This document shows positions 1-11,204 of a stretch of DNA of 64,000 bases, in pieces. Each line of letters opens with the position of its first letter. Position 1 is the stretch's first letter. The stretch spans positions 310,001-374,000 of the forward strand of contig NZ_SMSE01000003.1 in assembly GCF_004354085.1 (NCBI RefSeq), written 5' to 3'. The DNA comes from Seongchinamella unica. GTDB lineage: Bacteria > Pseudomonadota > Gammaproteobacteria > Pseudomonadales > Halieaceae. Position numbers and translations under genes: made by a program. The notes under the pieces were generated by a model. That model was not told the DNA's origin. It worked only from the letters and a program-made list of their open reading frames with translations, and ran no database searches.

Positions 1-73
1 ATTTGCCCTCATCTTTGGTCGCTACGAAGGCCAGCACCCGAATAGAATAGTCGGTGAAAGTTGTCAGGCGCAT
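1..73 (-). CDS. Rrf2-family transcriptional repressor, NsrR-like (N-terminal fragment)
   Basis: Only the first 24 codons lie in the window; the rest is beyond base 1. They read MRLTTFTDYSIRVLAFVATK and onwards, the characteristic opening of Rrf2 regulators, whose NsrR members begin M-x-L-T-x-F-T-D-Y. A good ribosome site (GGAGG, four bases before ATG) fixes the start. NsrR is an Fe-S nitric-oxide-sensing repressor, and a position directly after the nap operon on the same strand fits control of nitrogen-oxide stress or respiration. The wing and cysteine cluster cannot be seen, so IscR or another Rrf2 member is not excluded. Confidence 0.65.
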   Translation of the reverse strand, partial: MRLTTFTDYSIRVLAFVATKDEGK

Positions 74-147
74 AGTACCTCCAGGATATCAGCAGCGCTT
101 AGCCTAGCATAACATGCAACTTGTCTACTTGTTATAAACGACTCAGC

Positions 148-738
148 TCAATCCCAGCCTTCCACGCCGGACATGTCAGGCAACTGGTGGGCAATACCCT
201 TGTGGCAATCTATACAGGTTTTCTCTCCACTGGCCAGGGCCGTGGAATGCTGATTGGCAGCCCGAGTACTCTGCCAGGTGAAGTCCATGTACTCAAAGTC
301 GTGACAGTTGCGACACTCGAGCGAGTCATTGGCCTTGAGCCGGGCCCATTCGTGTTCAGCCAGTTCCCGACGCTTGGCCAGAAACTTTTCGCGCGTATTG
401 ATGGTGCCGAAAATCTTGCCCCAGACCTCTTTGGAGGCCTGCATCTTGCGGGCGATCTTGTCGGTCCAGTCGTGGGGTACGTGGCAATCGGAACACTTGG
501 CACGCACACCGGAGCGATTGGTGAAGTGAATGGTAGACTGCAGCTCTTCGTATACGTTTTCACGCATTTCGTGGCAGCCGGTACAGAAGGCCTCAGTATT
601 GGTGAATTCCATGGCGGTATTAAAGCCGCCCCAGAACATAATCCCCATGATAAACCCGCCAAGGGTAAGAAAACCCAGGCTGTAGTATTTGCTGGGGGTT
701 GAGATAGCCTGCCAGTAGCGCTTGATGGTTTCTTTCAA
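148..738 (-). CDS. napC: Periplasmic nitrate reductase electron-transfer protein NapC (membrane tetraheme cytochrome c)
   Basis: A 196-residue NapC/NirT-family cytochrome that takes electrons from membrane quinol and passes them to the periplasmic NapAB complex. Four CxxCH haem sites are visible at about residues 52, 82, 142 and 175, and one hydrophobic anchor at about residues 20-40 follows a short cytoplasmic N-terminus, the usual family layout. It is the last nap gene, 11 bases after the napB stop. No napGH is present, so NapC is the only visible quinol dehydrogenase for the system. Confidence 0.95.
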   Translation of the reverse strand: MKETIKRYWQAISTPSKYYSLGFLTLGGFIMGIMFWGGFNTAMEFTNTEAFCTGCHEMRENVYEELQSTIHFTNRSGVRAKCSDCHVPHDWTDKIARKMQASKEVWGKIFGTINTREKFLAKRRELAEHEWARLKANDSLECRNCHDFEYMDFTWQSTRAANQHSTALASGEKTCIDCHKGIAHQLPDMSGVEGWD

Positions 739-749
739 CGGCTTGCTCC

Positions 750-1196
750 TCAGTCCCGCGCCGAACGCAGCAATTCATCAATATCCACGAACTCATTGTT
801 CAGCTGCGGCTTTACATCCAGTTGCACCACGTGGCACTGGTTACAGAAGTAACGCCGGGAAGAGATATCTGCCAGGAAATTACCATCCCGGTCCATGTAA
901 TGGGTAACGCTGACCATGGGTGCCTGGCTATCGGGCGTCTGGCGCCGACTGTGACAGGACATGCACTTATTGGCGTTCAGATCGACCTGGTAATTGTCGA
1001 TTTTGTGGGGAATCGTTGGTGGCTGCATCGGGTAGGCGCGCTTGCGTTTGACATCGCTGTTATCCACCCGGGGGATCTTGGGCGGATCCGGCTCGATATT
1101 GATCGCGGCATCCCGTGTGGTTGCGATGTTCTGGGACAGGGCTCCGACGGAAAACGCCAGGGCCAGGAGCAGGCTTGCGGTCAACTTTGTTTTCAT
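750..1196 (-). CDS. napB: Periplasmic nitrate reductase small subunit NapB (diheme cytochrome c)
   Basis: A 148-residue precursor with a Sec signal peptide (hydrophobic stretch about residues 5-20) and two haem sites, CMSCH near residue 78 and CNQCH near 118. It relays electrons from NapC to NapA in the periplasm. I chose the ATG at 1196 rather than an upstream in-frame start at 1235, because GGAGGAG lies seven bases before it and the signal peptide then begins at the N-terminus. It lies 11 bases after the napA stop. Confidence 0.93.
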   Translation of the reverse strand: MKTKLTASLLLALAFSVGALSQNIATTRDAAINIEPDPPKIPRVDNSDVKRKRAYPMQPPTIPHKIDNYQVDLNANKCMSCHSRRQTPDSQAPMVSVTHYMDRDGNFLADISSRRYFCNQCHVVQLDVKPQLNNEFVDIDELLRSARD

Positions 1197-1207
1197 CGCG
1201 TCTCCTC

Positions 1208-3694
1208 CTATGCCTTGACGATCTTGACGGCACACTTTTTGTAATCAGTTTCCTTGGAAAGCGGATCGGTCGCATCCAGGGTCACCTTGTTGATCAACTG
1301 ACTGGAATCGAACCAGGGCACAAACACCAGCCCTTCTGGCGGCTTGTTGCGGCCACGCGTTTCCACCCGGGTACGGATCTCTCCACGCCGGGAAACCACC
1401 TTGACCTCATCCCCACGCCGCAGTTTGCGCTTTCGCGCATCCTCCGGGTGCATATACACCAACGCATGTGGCACGGCCTTGTGCAGTTCCGGGACCCGGC
1501 GGGTCATCGAGCCGGAGTGCCAGTGTTCCAGCACCCGCCCGGTCGAGAGCCACAGGTCGTATTCCTCGTCCGGCGACTCCGCTGGCGGCTCGTAAGGCAG
1601 GGCAAAGATCACCGCCTTGCCGTCGGGTTTACCGTAAAACTCGAAGCCCTTGCCCTCCGCCACATAGGGATCGGAGCCTTCACGGAAACGCCACAGGGTT
1701 TCCTTGCCATCAACCACCGGCCAGCGCTTGCCGCGCACCTGGTGGTAAACATCGAAGTCATCCAGGTCGTGGGCTTTACCGCGACCAAACATGGCATATT
1801 CCTCGAACAGGCCTTTTTGCAGGTAGAAGCCAAAGTCCTCCGACTCGTGGTTGCGATAGCCCTCCTCAATATCCGAGTTGGGGTATTGATCAACCTGTCC
1901 ATTGCGGTAAAGCACTTCGTACAAGGTCTTACCCCTGTACTCGGGGTTGGCTGCGAGCACTTCTGCCGGCCATACCTCATCGGTGGTGAAGCGCTTGGAA
2001 AATTCCACCAACTGCCAGAGATCTGAGCGCGCCTCTCCGGGGGCATCGACCATCTGGTGCCAGAACTGGGTGCGGCGCTCGGCATTACCGTAGGCGCCCT
2101 CTTTTTCCACCCACATGGCCGTGGGCAAAATCAGGTCGGCGGCCTGGGCGGTCACGGTCGGATAGGCGTCGGACACCACGATAAAGTTGTCTGGATTGCG
2201 ATAACCCGGCAGCGTTTCTTCATTGAGGTTGGGCGCCGCCTGCACATTGTTATTCACCTGCACCCAGTAGGCATTGATCTTGCCGTCCTTGAGATCGCGA
2301 TTCTGCTTCACCGCATGGGAACCCACCCAGTCAGGCAGGATACCTTCAGGCAGCTTCCAGTACTTCTCTGAAATTTCGCGGTGCTTGGGATTGGTTACCA
2401 CCATGTCCGCCGGCAGGCGGTGGGAGAAAGTACCGACCTCGCGCGCGGTGCCGCAGGCTGAGGGCTGACCAGTCAGGGAGAACGGGCTGTTACCCGGCTC
2501 GGAAATCTTGCCGGTGAGCAAATGTACGTTATAAAGCATGTTGTTCACCCACACGCCCCGGGTGTGCTGATTGACACCCATGGTCCAGAGTGACATGACT
2601 TTGGTGTCGGGGTCGGCATACAGTTCGGCCAGCGCCTGCAGCCGCTCAGGGCTAATACCGCAAAGTTCCGAGACGTATTTTTCATCGTAATCAGCCACAA
2701 ATTTTGCGAATTCGTCGAAACTGATCTCTTCGGAGCCACCCGCGCCGGGATTGGCGGCCTGCTGCTCCAGCGGGTGTTCTGGACGCAGGCCATAACCGAT
2801 GTCGGTCACTCCCTTGCGGAAGTTTACGTGTTTGCCAACGAAATCCTTGTTGACCTTGCCTTCACGAATAATGTAATTGGCAATGTAGTTCAGGATCGCC
2901 AGGTCGCTCTGGGGAGTAAAAATGAGGGGCATATCCGCCAGTTCGAAGGAGCGGTGTTCAAAGGTTGACAGCACGGCGACCTTCACACCGGGATTGCTGA
3001 GGCGACGATCGGTAATGCGGGTCCACAATATGGGATGCATCTCCGCCATATTGGAGCCCCAAAGCACAAACGCGTCGGCATTTTCCATGTCGTCGTAACA
3101 GCCCATGGGCTCGTCGATGCCAAACGTACGCATGAAGCCCGCCACTGCAGAGGCCATGCAGTGGCGGGCGTTGGGATCAATATTATTGGACAGGAAACCG
3201 GCCTTCATCAGTTTGGAGGCGGCATAGCCCTCCCACACGGTCCACTGGCCAGAACCGAACATGCCGACACCGCGTGGCCCTTTCTCCTTGAGCGCTTTTT
3301 TGAACTTCTCTTCCATGACATCGAAAGCCTCATCCCAACTCACCGGGGTGAACTCGCCTTCCTTGTCATACTTGCCGTTCTTCTTGCGCAGTAGTGGCTG
3401 GCGCAGGCGGTCCTCGCCGTAAAGGATCTTCGCCAGGAAGTAGCCCTTGATGCAGGCCAGACCGCGATTGACCGGCGAATTGATGTCGCCGTGGGTGGCC
3501 ACCACCCTGTTGTCCCGCGTGGCCACATTGATACTGCAACCGGTGCCGCAGAAACGGCAGGCCGCCTTTGACCACTTCAACTGGGTGTCGGAGGTAATAA
3601 TGTTGGTCGCCTGAGCGTTGGTGCTGATGCCCGCTGCTGCGGCGGCCATGGCAATCGCGTTGGCGCGAATAAAGTCTCTACGCGTAGTGCTCAT
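1208..3694 (-). CDS. napA: Periplasmic nitrate reductase catalytic subunit NapA
   Basis: An 828-residue molybdopterin (bis-MGD) oxidoreductase that reduces nitrate to nitrite in the periplasm. It opens with a twin-arginine signal (TTRRDFIRA followed by an Ala-rich core, ending about residue 29). The [4Fe-4S] ligands are visible as CRFCGTGC (residues 46-53) plus a fourth Cys in GLACIKG near residue 81. The molybdenum-ligating Cys is in RHCMASA (residue 179). Full length for the family. Its ATG overlaps the napD stop (ATGA), indicating coupled translation. Confidence 0.97.
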   Translation of the reverse strand: MSTTRRDFIRANAIAMAAAAAGISTNAQATNIITSDTQLKWSKAACRFCGTGCSINVATRDNRVVATHGDINSPVNRGLACIKGYFLAKILYGEDRLRQPLLRKKNGKYDKEGEFTPVSWDEAFDVMEEKFKKALKEKGPRGVGMFGSGQWTVWEGYAASKLMKAGFLSNNIDPNARHCMASAVAGFMRTFGIDEPMGCYDDMENADAFVLWGSNMAEMHPILWTRITDRRLSNPGVKVAVLSTFEHRSFELADMPLIFTPQSDLAILNYIANYIIREGKVNKDFVGKHVNFRKGVTDIGYGLRPEHPLEQQAANPGAGGSEEISFDEFAKFVADYDEKYVSELCGISPERLQALAELYADPDTKVMSLWTMGVNQHTRGVWVNNMLYNVHLLTGKISEPGNSPFSLTGQPSACGTAREVGTFSHRLPADMVVTNPKHREISEKYWKLPEGILPDWVGSHAVKQNRDLKDGKINAYWVQVNNNVQAAPNLNEETLPGYRNPDNFIVVSDAYPTVTAQAADLILPTAMWVEKEGAYGNAERRTQFWHQMVDAPGEARSDLWQLVEFSKRFTTDEVWPAEVLAANPEYRGKTLYEVLYRNGQVDQYPNSDIEEGYRNHESEDFGFYLQKGLFEEYAMFGRGKAHDLDDFDVYHQVRGKRWPVVDGKETLWRFREGSDPYVAEGKGFEFYGKPDGKAVIFALPYEPPAESPDEEYDLWLSTGRVLEHWHSGSMTRRVPELHKAVPHALVYMHPEDARKRKLRRGDEVKVVSRRGEIRTRVETRGRNKPPEGLVFVPWFDSSQLINKVTLDATDPLSKETDYKKCAVKIVKA

Positions 3695-4005
3695 GTGCTG
3701 CTCTCCGTCTCTTGTTCGGATTCCTGTTCGTCGTCTATCTGGTGATACACCAGGGCAACGCTGATTACCCCGGTCAGCGCCTCCACCGCGCTGATACGTT
3801 GCATGACTGCACTTTCACTGGTGGTCTCCAGCAGCACCACCAGCTTACCTTCCTTGCTGTGTTCGGGAACGCTGGCATCAGGAAGCCCCTCGATGGCAGG
3901 GATAACCGATTCGATGGCATCGGGCCGGCAATGCACGACCAGGCTGGAAATGTGAATTCCACCGGAGATGTCGGCCCTGAGCAGGGCCCGTCTCGTCAGG
4001 CGCAT
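3691..4005 (-). CDS. napD: Nitrate reductase maturation chaperone NapD
   Basis: A 104-residue protein matching NapD, the cytoplasmic chaperone that binds the Tat signal of NapA and holds it back until the molybdenum cofactor is inserted. The core ([11 protein letters not shown], then a typical ferredoxin-like beta-alpha-beta pattern ending in VALVYHQID) matches family members. The C-terminus has an acidic Glu/Ser-rich tail of about 15 residues. It sits three bases after napE and overlaps napA by four bases. Confidence 0.9.
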   Translation of the reverse strand: MRLTRRALLRADISGGIHISSLVVHCRPDAIESVIPAIEGLPDASVPEHSKEGKLVVLLETTSESAVMQRISAVEALTGVISVALVYHQIDDEQESEQETESST

Positions 4006-4008
4006 GAC

Positions 4009-4164
4009 TTACCCCGGGGGACCAAAAATCATCTGGCTGATCCAGACGATAAACCCGTAACCGCCAACGATGGCGATAGTAATGGCCGGGGCCAGCAAAA
4101 ACGCCAGCAACAGAAAGGAACGAAATTCGGTTTTCTTATCGACTTCTTGCACCGTAATCCCCAT
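4009..4164 (-). CDS. napE: Small membrane protein NapE
   Basis: A 51-codon reading frame, first gene of the operon. The protein begins MGITVQEVDKKTEFRSF and has one strong membrane helix (about residues 17-47) with the GGYGFIVW motif typical of NapE. The role of NapE is not settled; it accompanies napDABC in many proteobacteria. The ribosome site is weak, but the size, motif and position directly before napD make the call secure. Confidence 0.88.
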   Translation of the reverse strand: MGITVQEVDKKTEFRSFLLLAFLLAPAITIAIVGGYGFIVWISQMIFGPPG

Positions 4165-4194
4165 TTAGACATGAATTATTCAGGGCACAAACAC

Positions 4195-4222
4195 AGTATA
4201 GATGGCTCTGGCTCAGTGGCAA
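4195..4222 (-). promoter_or_regulatory. Putative sigma-70 promoter of napEDABC
   Basis: On the minus strand, a -35 TTGCCA (4217-4222) and a -10 TATACT (4195-4200) are separated by 16 bases, about 30 bases upstream of napE. A weak FNR-type match (TTGAGCCCGATCAG, 4263-4276) is centred about 81 bases upstream of the predicted start of transcription, a permitted class I position. Predicted from sequence only. Confidence 0.45.
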
Positions 4223-4278
4223 TGGCCTTGAGCGGCCTTTCGAGGAAATTTATGGGCAATGGCTGATCGGGCTCAAAT

Positions 4279-4599
4279 TCACCGGGAAATGGTGAGCGGA
4301 GTCAGATCCGCTCGCTGAAAAAGCGCCAGGCCCCCGGCTATCAGCTCGGGCGCCTCCAGCGCCAGGCGATAGACCATGTTCCCACCGTTGGAAAATCCGC
4401 CCAAGTGCACCCGCCCGGGGTCCACCCCATAGTCAGCGGACAGCCTGGCCACCAGAGCCCGGGTGAAGCCGACATCGTCTATCCCGCGGGTGTTGGCGGT
4501 ATAGGATGCCGACTTGCGACACCCGTTCCAGTGATTGTCGAACCCATCCGGGTAGGCGACCACAAAAACCGTGGCGCTCGGCCCGGACTTCGAACCCAT
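4279..4599 (-). pseudogene. Remnant of a PHB depolymerase/feruloyl esterase-family (LpqC-like) hydrolase
   Basis: This frame encodes about 106 residues resembling the middle of alpha/beta-hydrolases of the LpqC/polyhydroxybutyrate depolymerase family: FVVAYPDGFDNHWN, then the nucleophile elbow GGFSNGG (G-x-S-x-G). The N-terminal third, with the HG oxyanion motif, is missing because an in-frame stop lies 11 codons upstream. The C-terminus also ends before the catalytic Asp and His regions. It is therefore probably a decayed gene. It follows argG on the same strand. Confidence 0.6.
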
Positions 4600-4643
4600 A
4601 GAAGGTCGCCCGCCGCATGCCGGCGTCTGTTAACCACGCTACG

Positions 4644-5864
<1,221 letters not shown>

Positions 5865-5983
5865 GGTTCGCTCCATTGATATCTGATGAAAAAGGCCGCC
5901 ATTCTACTGGAAGCGAGTGCTAAATTCACCGTTACAGATCACGCCAATAACAGCAGTCCAGGCCCAGGCACAGACCACAAGAC

Positions 5984-6012
5984 CTGACCCGACGGCGCTT
6001 TTGCGGTAGCAT
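5984..6012 (+). promoter_or_regulatory. Putative sigma-70 promoter of pyrC
   Basis: A -35 CTGACC (5984-5989) and a -10 TAGCAT (6007-6012), spaced 17 bases, would start a leader of about 27 bases before the GTG of pyrC. Each box matches consensus at four of six positions. Confidence 0.35.
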
Positions 6013-6045
6013 GCGGGTTTCTCGATCCCCCGCTACAGGCTCCCC

Positions 6046-7089
6046 GTGAACGAACTGACCATTACCCGCCCCGATGACTGGCACGTGCACCTGCGCGACG
6101 GCGCCGCCCTGGCGCATACCTGCGCCGACATGGCCCGCTATTTTGGCCGCGTCATCGTGATGCCGAATCTCACACCACCGGTCACCACGGTGGCCCAGGC
6201 CGCTGCCTACCGCAAGCGCATAACGGCAGCCATGGAAAACGCCCCGCGGCAATTCGAGCCGTTGATGGTGTTGTACCTCACCGACCAGACCGATGCCGCC
6301 GAGATCCAGCTGGCGGCCGCCAGCGAGTTCGTCCACGCCGTGAAACTGTATCCCGCCGGCGCAACCACCAATTCCGATGCCGGAGTGGCCCAGCTTGATG
6401 CCCTGTACCCGGTGCTCGCCGCCATGGAAGAGGCGGATCTGCCGCTACTGATTCACGGCGAGGTGACCGATCACGAGATCGACATTTTTGATCGGGAGAA
6501 AGTGTTTATCGACCGCCACCTGGCCCCCATCGCCGCACGCTTCCCCGGCCTGCGTATCGTCCTGGAGCACATTACCACCCGCGACGCCGTGCAGTTCGTG
6601 CGCGAGGCGGGCAAGCATGTGGCAGCCACCATTACCGCCCACCACCTGATGTTCAATCGCAACGATATGCTGGTGGGCGGGATCCGTCCGCACTACTACT
6701 GCCTGCCCATCCTCAAGCGCAATGTGCACCAGAACGAGTTGATGGAAGCGGCCAGTTCCGGAAATCCCAAGTTTTTCCTCGGCACCGATTCAGCCCCCCA
6801 TGCCCGCGGCGCCAAGGAAACCGAATGCGGTTGCGCGGGCGTCTACACCGGGCACGCGGCGATTGAATTTTACGCCGAGGTATTCGAGCAGCTTGATGCG
6901 CTGGACAAGCTCGAGGGCTTTGCTTCCCACTTCGGTGCCGATTTTTACCGCCTGCCGCGCAACCGGGATACCATTACCCTGCGCAAGGACCCCTGGCAGG
7001 TCCCCGCTGAACTGCCCCTGGGGGAGAGCACCCTGCAACCGCTGGCAGCGGGCGAATCCCTCAACTGGCGGGTCGTTGCCGGTGAGTGA
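6046..7089 (+). CDS. pyrC: Dihydroorotase
   Basis: A 347-residue zinc amidohydrolase that cyclises carbamoyl-aspartate to dihydroorotate in pyrimidine synthesis. The metal-binding WHVHLRDG (residues 9-16), the carboxylated-lysine segment [10 protein letters not shown] and later His motifs (LIHGE, LEHITT) are all present. The length matches the class II E. coli enzyme. It starts with GTG: no ATG precedes the conserved N-terminus. The 3' end overlaps the likely start of rnt. Confidence 0.95.
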   Translation: MNELTITRPDDWHVHLRDGAALAHTCADMARYFGRVIVMPNLTPPVTTVAQAAAYRKRITAAMENAPRQFEPLMVLYLTDQTDAAEIQLAAASEFVHAVKLYPAGATTNSDAGVAQLDALYPVLAAMEEADLPLLIHGEVTDHEIDIFDREKVFIDRHLAPIAARFPGLRIVLEHITTRDAVQFVREAGKHVAATITAHHLMFNRNDMLVGGIRPHYYCLPILKRNVHQNELMEAASSGNPKFFLGTDSAPHARGAKETECGCAGVYTGHAAIEFYAEVFEQLDALDKLEGFASHFGADFYRLPRNRDTITLRKDPWQVPAELPLGESTLQPLAAGESLNWRVVAGE

Positions 7090-7726
7090 CCCCATGGAGA
7101 GCGGGCCCCACCGCATCAGTGAGCGCTTCCGCGGTTTCCTGCCCGTGGTGATCGACGTGGAAACCGGTGGTTTCAACGCCGCCACTGACGCGGTGCTGGA
7201 AATTGCCGCCAGCCTGGTGCGCATGGACGAGGACGGCATGCTGTCTGTGTACCGCACGCTGGACTACCATGTAAAGCCCTTCGAGGGAGCCAATATCGAG
7301 CAGTCTGCGCTGGAGTTTACCGGCATCGATCCCTGGCATCCCTTTCGGGAGGCCGTCGATGAAAGCGAAGCCCTGGGTGAGTTGTTCCGGGCCGTGCGCA
7401 AGGAGATTCGGGAACAGGGCTGCAGTCGTGCTATCCTGGTCGGCCACAACGCCCACTTTGATGCCGGGTTTATCAACGCGGCAGTCGAGCGCTGCGACAT
7501 AAAACGCAACCCCTTTCATCCCTTTTCCTTTTTCGACACGGCAACCCTGTCGGGCCTGGCTTATGGGCAGACGGTACTGGCCAAGGCCTGCGCCGAAGCC
7601 GGTATCGCGTTTAACAACGACGACGCTCACTCCGCCGCTTACGATGCAGAGCGTACCGCCGAGTTGTTCTGTGAAATCGTCAATCGCTGGAAAGAGTCCG
7701 GGGGCTGGATGCCCAGTTTCAGCTAG
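7082..7726 (+). CDS. rnt: Ribonuclease T
   Basis: A 214-residue DEDD 3'-5' exoribonuclease that trims tRNA and other stable RNA 3' ends. ExoI (DVETGGFN), ExoII (HNAHFDAGF) and ExoIII ([10 protein letters not shown]) motifs are visible. I chose the GTG at 7082, which overlaps the pyrC end by eight bases and gives [11 protein letters not shown], close in length to E. coli RNase T. The ATG at 7094 is a reasonable alternative. It faces the LON-domain gene tail to tail with a gap of about 19 bases. Confidence 0.93.
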   Translation: MSDPMESGPHRISERFRGFLPVVIDVETGGFNAATDAVLEIAASLVRMDEDGMLSVYRTLDYHVKPFEGANIEQSALEFTGIDPWHPFREAVDESEALGELFRAVRKEIREQGCSRAILVGHNAHFDAGFINAAVERCDIKRNPFHPFSFFDTATLSGLAYGQTVLAKACAEAGIAFNNDDAHSAAYDAERTAELFCEIVNRWKESGGWMPSFS

Positions 7727-7745
7727 CTCGACCGACGCCCGCCGT

Positions 7746-8342
7746 TCAACCGTCGCCGGAAATCTGGTTGAGAATGAGGTCCAGCTCTGACATGAGTTCG
7801 TCGATGCTGTCCAACCCCAGTAATTCGTACTTGATGTATTCCTCCAGCGGCAGCAATTGCACCAGGGTCCAGGCGACCTGCCAGGCATCATCATAGTCCG
7901 GGGACAGCCCCATACGCTGTACATGGGGGTGGGTCTCCAGGCTGTGCAACACGTCCAGCATGGACTGCCACTGGGGTAACATCGCGGCGGGTTCGGGGTC
8001 GGGCCGACAGGTCACTTCGCCGAGCACCAGCCCATTGGCCTGAATTTCGGTTTCGTAAAGGTCGAAACGGCCCTGCCCCTCGATAGTGATACCCAGCAAC
8101 CCGTTGGGCAACTGGTCCCAGTCCACGATGCGGGCCAGGGTACCCCAGTCGCCCAGCTCCGCCGATGCCCTGCCCCGCTGGGCCACCTCGGAGCCGCGAC
8201 GGATCCACACATTGCCAAAAGGCTCGCCGCTTTTCATGCTGCTGCGCACCAGGTCCAGGTATCGCTGCTCGAAAATCTGCAGCGGCATTTTGCCGTGGGG
8301 CAGTAGCACCCCCGACAGGGGAAACAGGGGAATGGTTGTCAT
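7746..8342 (-). CDS. LON N-terminal substrate-binding-domain protein
   Basis: A 198-residue stand-alone LON_substr_bdg domain (opening IPLFPLSGVLLPHGKMPLQIFEQRYL, given here in pieces: IPLFPLSGVLLPHG then MPLQIFEQRYL). It lacks any ATPase or protease part of Lon. Such proteins are common in gammaproteobacteria but have no firmly assigned role; a part in protein quality control is an inference. It is the last gene of the mpl-exporter-YkgJ-LON run and overlaps the previous gene by ATGA. Confidence 0.85.
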   Translation of the reverse strand: MTTIPLFPLSGVLLPHGKMPLQIFEQRYLDLVRSSMKSGEPFGNVWIRRGSEVAQRGRASAELGDWGTLARIVDWDQLPNGLLGITIEGQGRFDLYETEIQANGLVLGEVTCRPDPEPAAMLPQWQSMLDVLHSLETHPHVQRMGLSPDYDDAWQVAWTLVQLLPLEEYIKYELLGLDSIDELMSELDLILNQISGDG

Positions 8343-8602
8343 CCGTTCTCCGGCTTGCTCAATTGTTCCAGTTCGTCCAGCAAGCGCAGCGCCTGCTCCG
8401 GCGAGTCACCGCAGACCGCAGCCTCTGCCTTGAAGTCAGCGCACAGCGCGGGGCGCCTGGGATCGCCGAACAGGCGGCAGCGCCGCTGCTCGTCCAGGTG
8501 CACACAGGCCACACCTGCAGGCTTGCCCCGGGGCATGCCGTAGAAGGGGCCGGTGATCGATGGCGCGATACAACAGGCGCCACAGCCTGGGCGACACTCC
8601 AT
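8339..8602 (-). CDS. YkgJ-family cysteine cluster protein (UPF0153)
   Basis: An 87-residue protein with the cysteine signature CRPGCGACC near the N-terminus and further Cys at HLDEQRRCRLF and LCADF, typical of the YkgJ/YcgN zinc- or iron-sulfur-binding family of unknown function. It starts one base after the exporter stop and overlaps the LON-domain gene, so it is translated within the same operon. Confidence 0.88.
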   Translation of the reverse strand: MECRPGCGACCIAPSITGPFYGMPRGKPAGVACVHLDEQRRCRLFGDPRRPALCADFKAEAAVCGDSPEQALRLLDELEQLSKPENG

Positions 8603-8603
8603 A

Positions 8604-11204
8604 TCAGTCGTGCTCTGGCCCCAGGGGCTTGAACATGATAATCAGCTGCGGCAACAGCAATAATGCCCCAAGCACGGCCGCAATCATCGCCAATACCGTC
8701 AATAACCCGAAATAAATACTGGGATTGAAGTTGGACAGGGTCAGCGTGGTGAAGCCGATGACGACCGTCAGGGTGGTGTAATACATCGCCCTGCCAATGG
8801 AGCTGTGGCAGCGGTGCATGGCCGCCCGGTAATCCCGGTCCAGGGAAAACTCGCGCAGGTAACGGTGCACGTAGTGAATGCAGTCATCCACCCCGATACC
8901 GACGACAATGGCGGCGATGGTAATGGTCATGATATCCAGCGGGATGCCCAGCAGCCCCATCACCCCCAGCACCAGGCCGGCGGCCAGCACATTGGGCGCC
9001 AGCGCGATCAGCGCCAGCGGCAATGACCGGAACAGCAGCAGGAACATCACCAGGATGGCGAAGAAAACCGCACCGAGGGTAAGGATCTGCGAGCGAAACA
9101 GGCTCTGCAGTACATTGTTGTACAACACCAGCATACCGGTGAGCTGCACCTGTTCGTCGGCAAAACCCATCTCTTCAACGAGGTGATTGCGCAGGTCGGT
9201 GAGGAACCGGTCCCGGCGCAGGTCTTCGCTGGTCTCCTTGACCCGGACCGTCACTCTCGCCTGTCCGGTGTCGGCGGAGAAGTAGGGGTCGACCATCATG
9301 CCCTTGATATCCGTCGGCAGGCTTTTCTGCACCAGCGCCAGTTCCACGCTGCCCACGTCCTCGCCGAGCAGGTTCTTGACCACGGCGAACACGGTAGACA
9401 GGGACAGGACCTTGCCTGTTTCGGGCAGTGAATCCACGTAGTTGTGCACCGCGTCCAGTTCGCGCATACCTTCCAGGCTGAACCAGTAGCTGGGCTGGAA
9501 ATCTTCTTCACCGGCGCTGGCGAAGCTATCCACATCGCTGCCGAATTCCTCGCCCCAGTCGTCGACAAACTCATCGTCCGAGCGGCTGAAAGCATCCGCC
9601 TCGACGGCAAAGGGGTCGTCCTCGGCAACGGGAGCCGCCGCTTCCGGCGCAATGACCGGCTCCAGACCGGGCAGGGGTTCCTCGGTGCTCGGCGGTGCTA
9701 TAACGATATCCAGGGGAATGGTGCCGCCCAGCTTGGAATCCAGCAGTTCCATGCCCTGGTAGATTTCCGTCGATTCATGAAAGTAATCGATAAAGCGGTT
9801 CTCCACCTGCAACCGGCTGACGCCGACTACAACCGTGACGACGGCCGCAGCGGTTACGGTGAGAATGGCTCCGCCGCGCTTGTCGGTGACCCTGGCGAAC
9901 CAGGCGGTAATCGTGGGGTCGGCCCCGGCGTGATGGTGGGGCCGGCCCTCGGGCCAGACAAGCATCAGGCAGGGCACCAGCACAAACGACAGCAGCAGGG
10001 CCACAGCGATACCCACGGTCATCATCCAGCCAAAGTCGATGACCGGTTGAATACCGGACACCACCAGCGAGACAAACGCCACGATAGTCGTGATACCGGT
10101 ATAGAAACAGGGCACAGCCATCAACTGCATGGTGCTGACCACGCGCTGGTATAAATCGCCATCGGGCTCCTGTGCGTGCAACTCGCGGTAGCGCACGATC
10201 AGGTGGATGCAGATAGCGAGGGTGATAATCAGCAGCACGGCGACAAAGTTTGAGGAAATCACCGTCATCCGCCAGTCGAGCGCGCCCAGCAGGCCGAGCA
10301 TGACAGCGACCGTGGCACTACAGGTGACCAGCGGGATCACCACCCAGCGGACCCGGCGGAAAATGACGGCCAGCACCACCAGCATGAAGCCGAGGATGGC
10401 GCTGCCAAAGGTCACCAGGTCGCTGCGCACGAAGCTCACCATGTCGGCCGCAATCATCGGCACCCCGCCCACAAACAGGCTGGCGTGATCGCTGTAGCTT
10501 GCCGCCACCTGGCGGACCGCTTCCACCAGGGCGCTCTGTGCTGCCAGCGCCTGGGCCGTATGCGCCTTGAACTTATGCTCTACTTCCGCCAGTTCTTTGC
10601 GCTCGGCGGCAGACAAGCCGGCTTCATCCCGCTTGCTGCGCAGCGAATCGCGCGCCGACAGCAGCTCGAAGTAGCGGTGGTCGCGCTGCAGGTTGATCTG
10701 TACCGCAGTGACATCCCCGTCGCGGCTGGCCAGGAGGTCAGCGTATATCGGGCTGGTGGTCAGTTCCTCGAGCACCAGTTCGCGATCGATACCCGGCTGC
10801 TCCAGGCTCGGCAACGGCTCCGCCGAGGTCACATCCGACAGGCTGACCGGCGGGCTCTCCAGCAGCGGCACGTCCCATACCGTGACCACCGAGGACACCC
10901 CCGGGAGCTGACGCAACTTTTCGGCCATCGCCTTCAGCGGTCCCAGCGACGCATCCCCCAGCAGGGGACCGGGCGGCTGCCAGGTAATCAGCAGGAAGTC
11001 CTCCGAGGCGTAACGTTTGCTGATTTCCCGGTAGGTTTCAAGGGAGGGGTCACCCTGCAACATCAGCGCATCGGCGGACGCGTCGAGCTTGATTTTCGGG
11101 ATCTGGCTGGCAAAGCCGGCCACCAGCAGGGACACCAGCAACAGAGACAACCAGGGGAACTGCAGGACCAGTTTTTCGTACAGGGAGCCCAGCTTCGCGC
11201 TCAT
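8604..11204 (-). CDS. RND-superfamily exporter, MMPL/HpnN-like
   Basis: An 866-residue membrane transporter of the RND superfamily. It has two repeats of one helix, a large periplasmic loop and about five clustered helices (first cluster about residues 250-430, second about 690-860). The first loop includes the TM4-type segment and the second repeat has VVGIGVDDCIHYVHRY, a proton-relay helix signature of MMPL/hopanoid/lipid exporters. An acidic low-complexity insert (about residues 510-570, rich in Asp/Glu/Ala) lies in the second loop. The substrate is unknown. It overlaps mpl by ATGA. Confidence 0.85.
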   Translation of the reverse strand: MSAKLGSLYEKLVLQFPWLSLLLVSLLVAGFASQIPKIKLDASADALMLQGDPSLETYREISKRYASEDFLLITWQPPGPLLGDASLGPLKAMAEKLRQLPGVSSVVTVWDVPLLESPPVSLSDVTSAEPLPSLEQPGIDRELVLEELTTSPIYADLLASRDGDVTAVQINLQRDHRYFELLSARDSLRSKRDEAGLSAAERKELAEVEHKFKAHTAQALAAQSALVEAVRQVAASYSDHASLFVGGVPMIAADMVSFVRSDLVTFGSAILGFMLVVLAVIFRRVRWVVIPLVTCSATVAVMLGLLGALDWRMTVISSNFVAVLLIITLAICIHLIVRYRELHAQEPDGDLYQRVVSTMQLMAVPCFYTGITTIVAFVSLVVSGIQPVIDFGWMMTVGIAVALLLSFVLVPCLMLVWPEGRPHHHAGADPTITAWFARVTDKRGGAILTVTAAAVVTVVVGVSRLQVENRFIDYFHESTEIYQGMELLDSKLGGTIPLDIVIAPPSTEEPLPGLEPVIAPEAAAPVAEDDPFAVEADAFSRSDDEFVDDWGEEFGSDVDSFASAGEEDFQPSYWFSLEGMRELDAVHNYVDSLPETGKVLSLSTVFAVVKNLLGEDVGSVELALVQKSLPTDIKGMMVDPYFSADTGQARVTVRVKETSEDLRRDRFLTDLRNHLVEEMGFADEQVQLTGMLVLYNNVLQSLFRSQILTLGAVFFAILVMFLLLFRSLPLALIALAPNVLAAGLVLGVMGLLGIPLDIMTITIAAIVVGIGVDDCIHYVHRYLREFSLDRDYRAAMHRCHSSIGRAMYYTTLTVVIGFTTLTLSNFNPSIYFGLLTVLAMIAAVLGALLLLPQLIIMFKPLGPEHD

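Noticed and set aside
106-134. Sigma-70 promoter for the Rrf2-family gene (-10 TATGCT)
   Set aside because: No acceptable -35 box at 16-18 bases; the region has a direct repeat ACTTGT that may be regulatory, but support is too thin.
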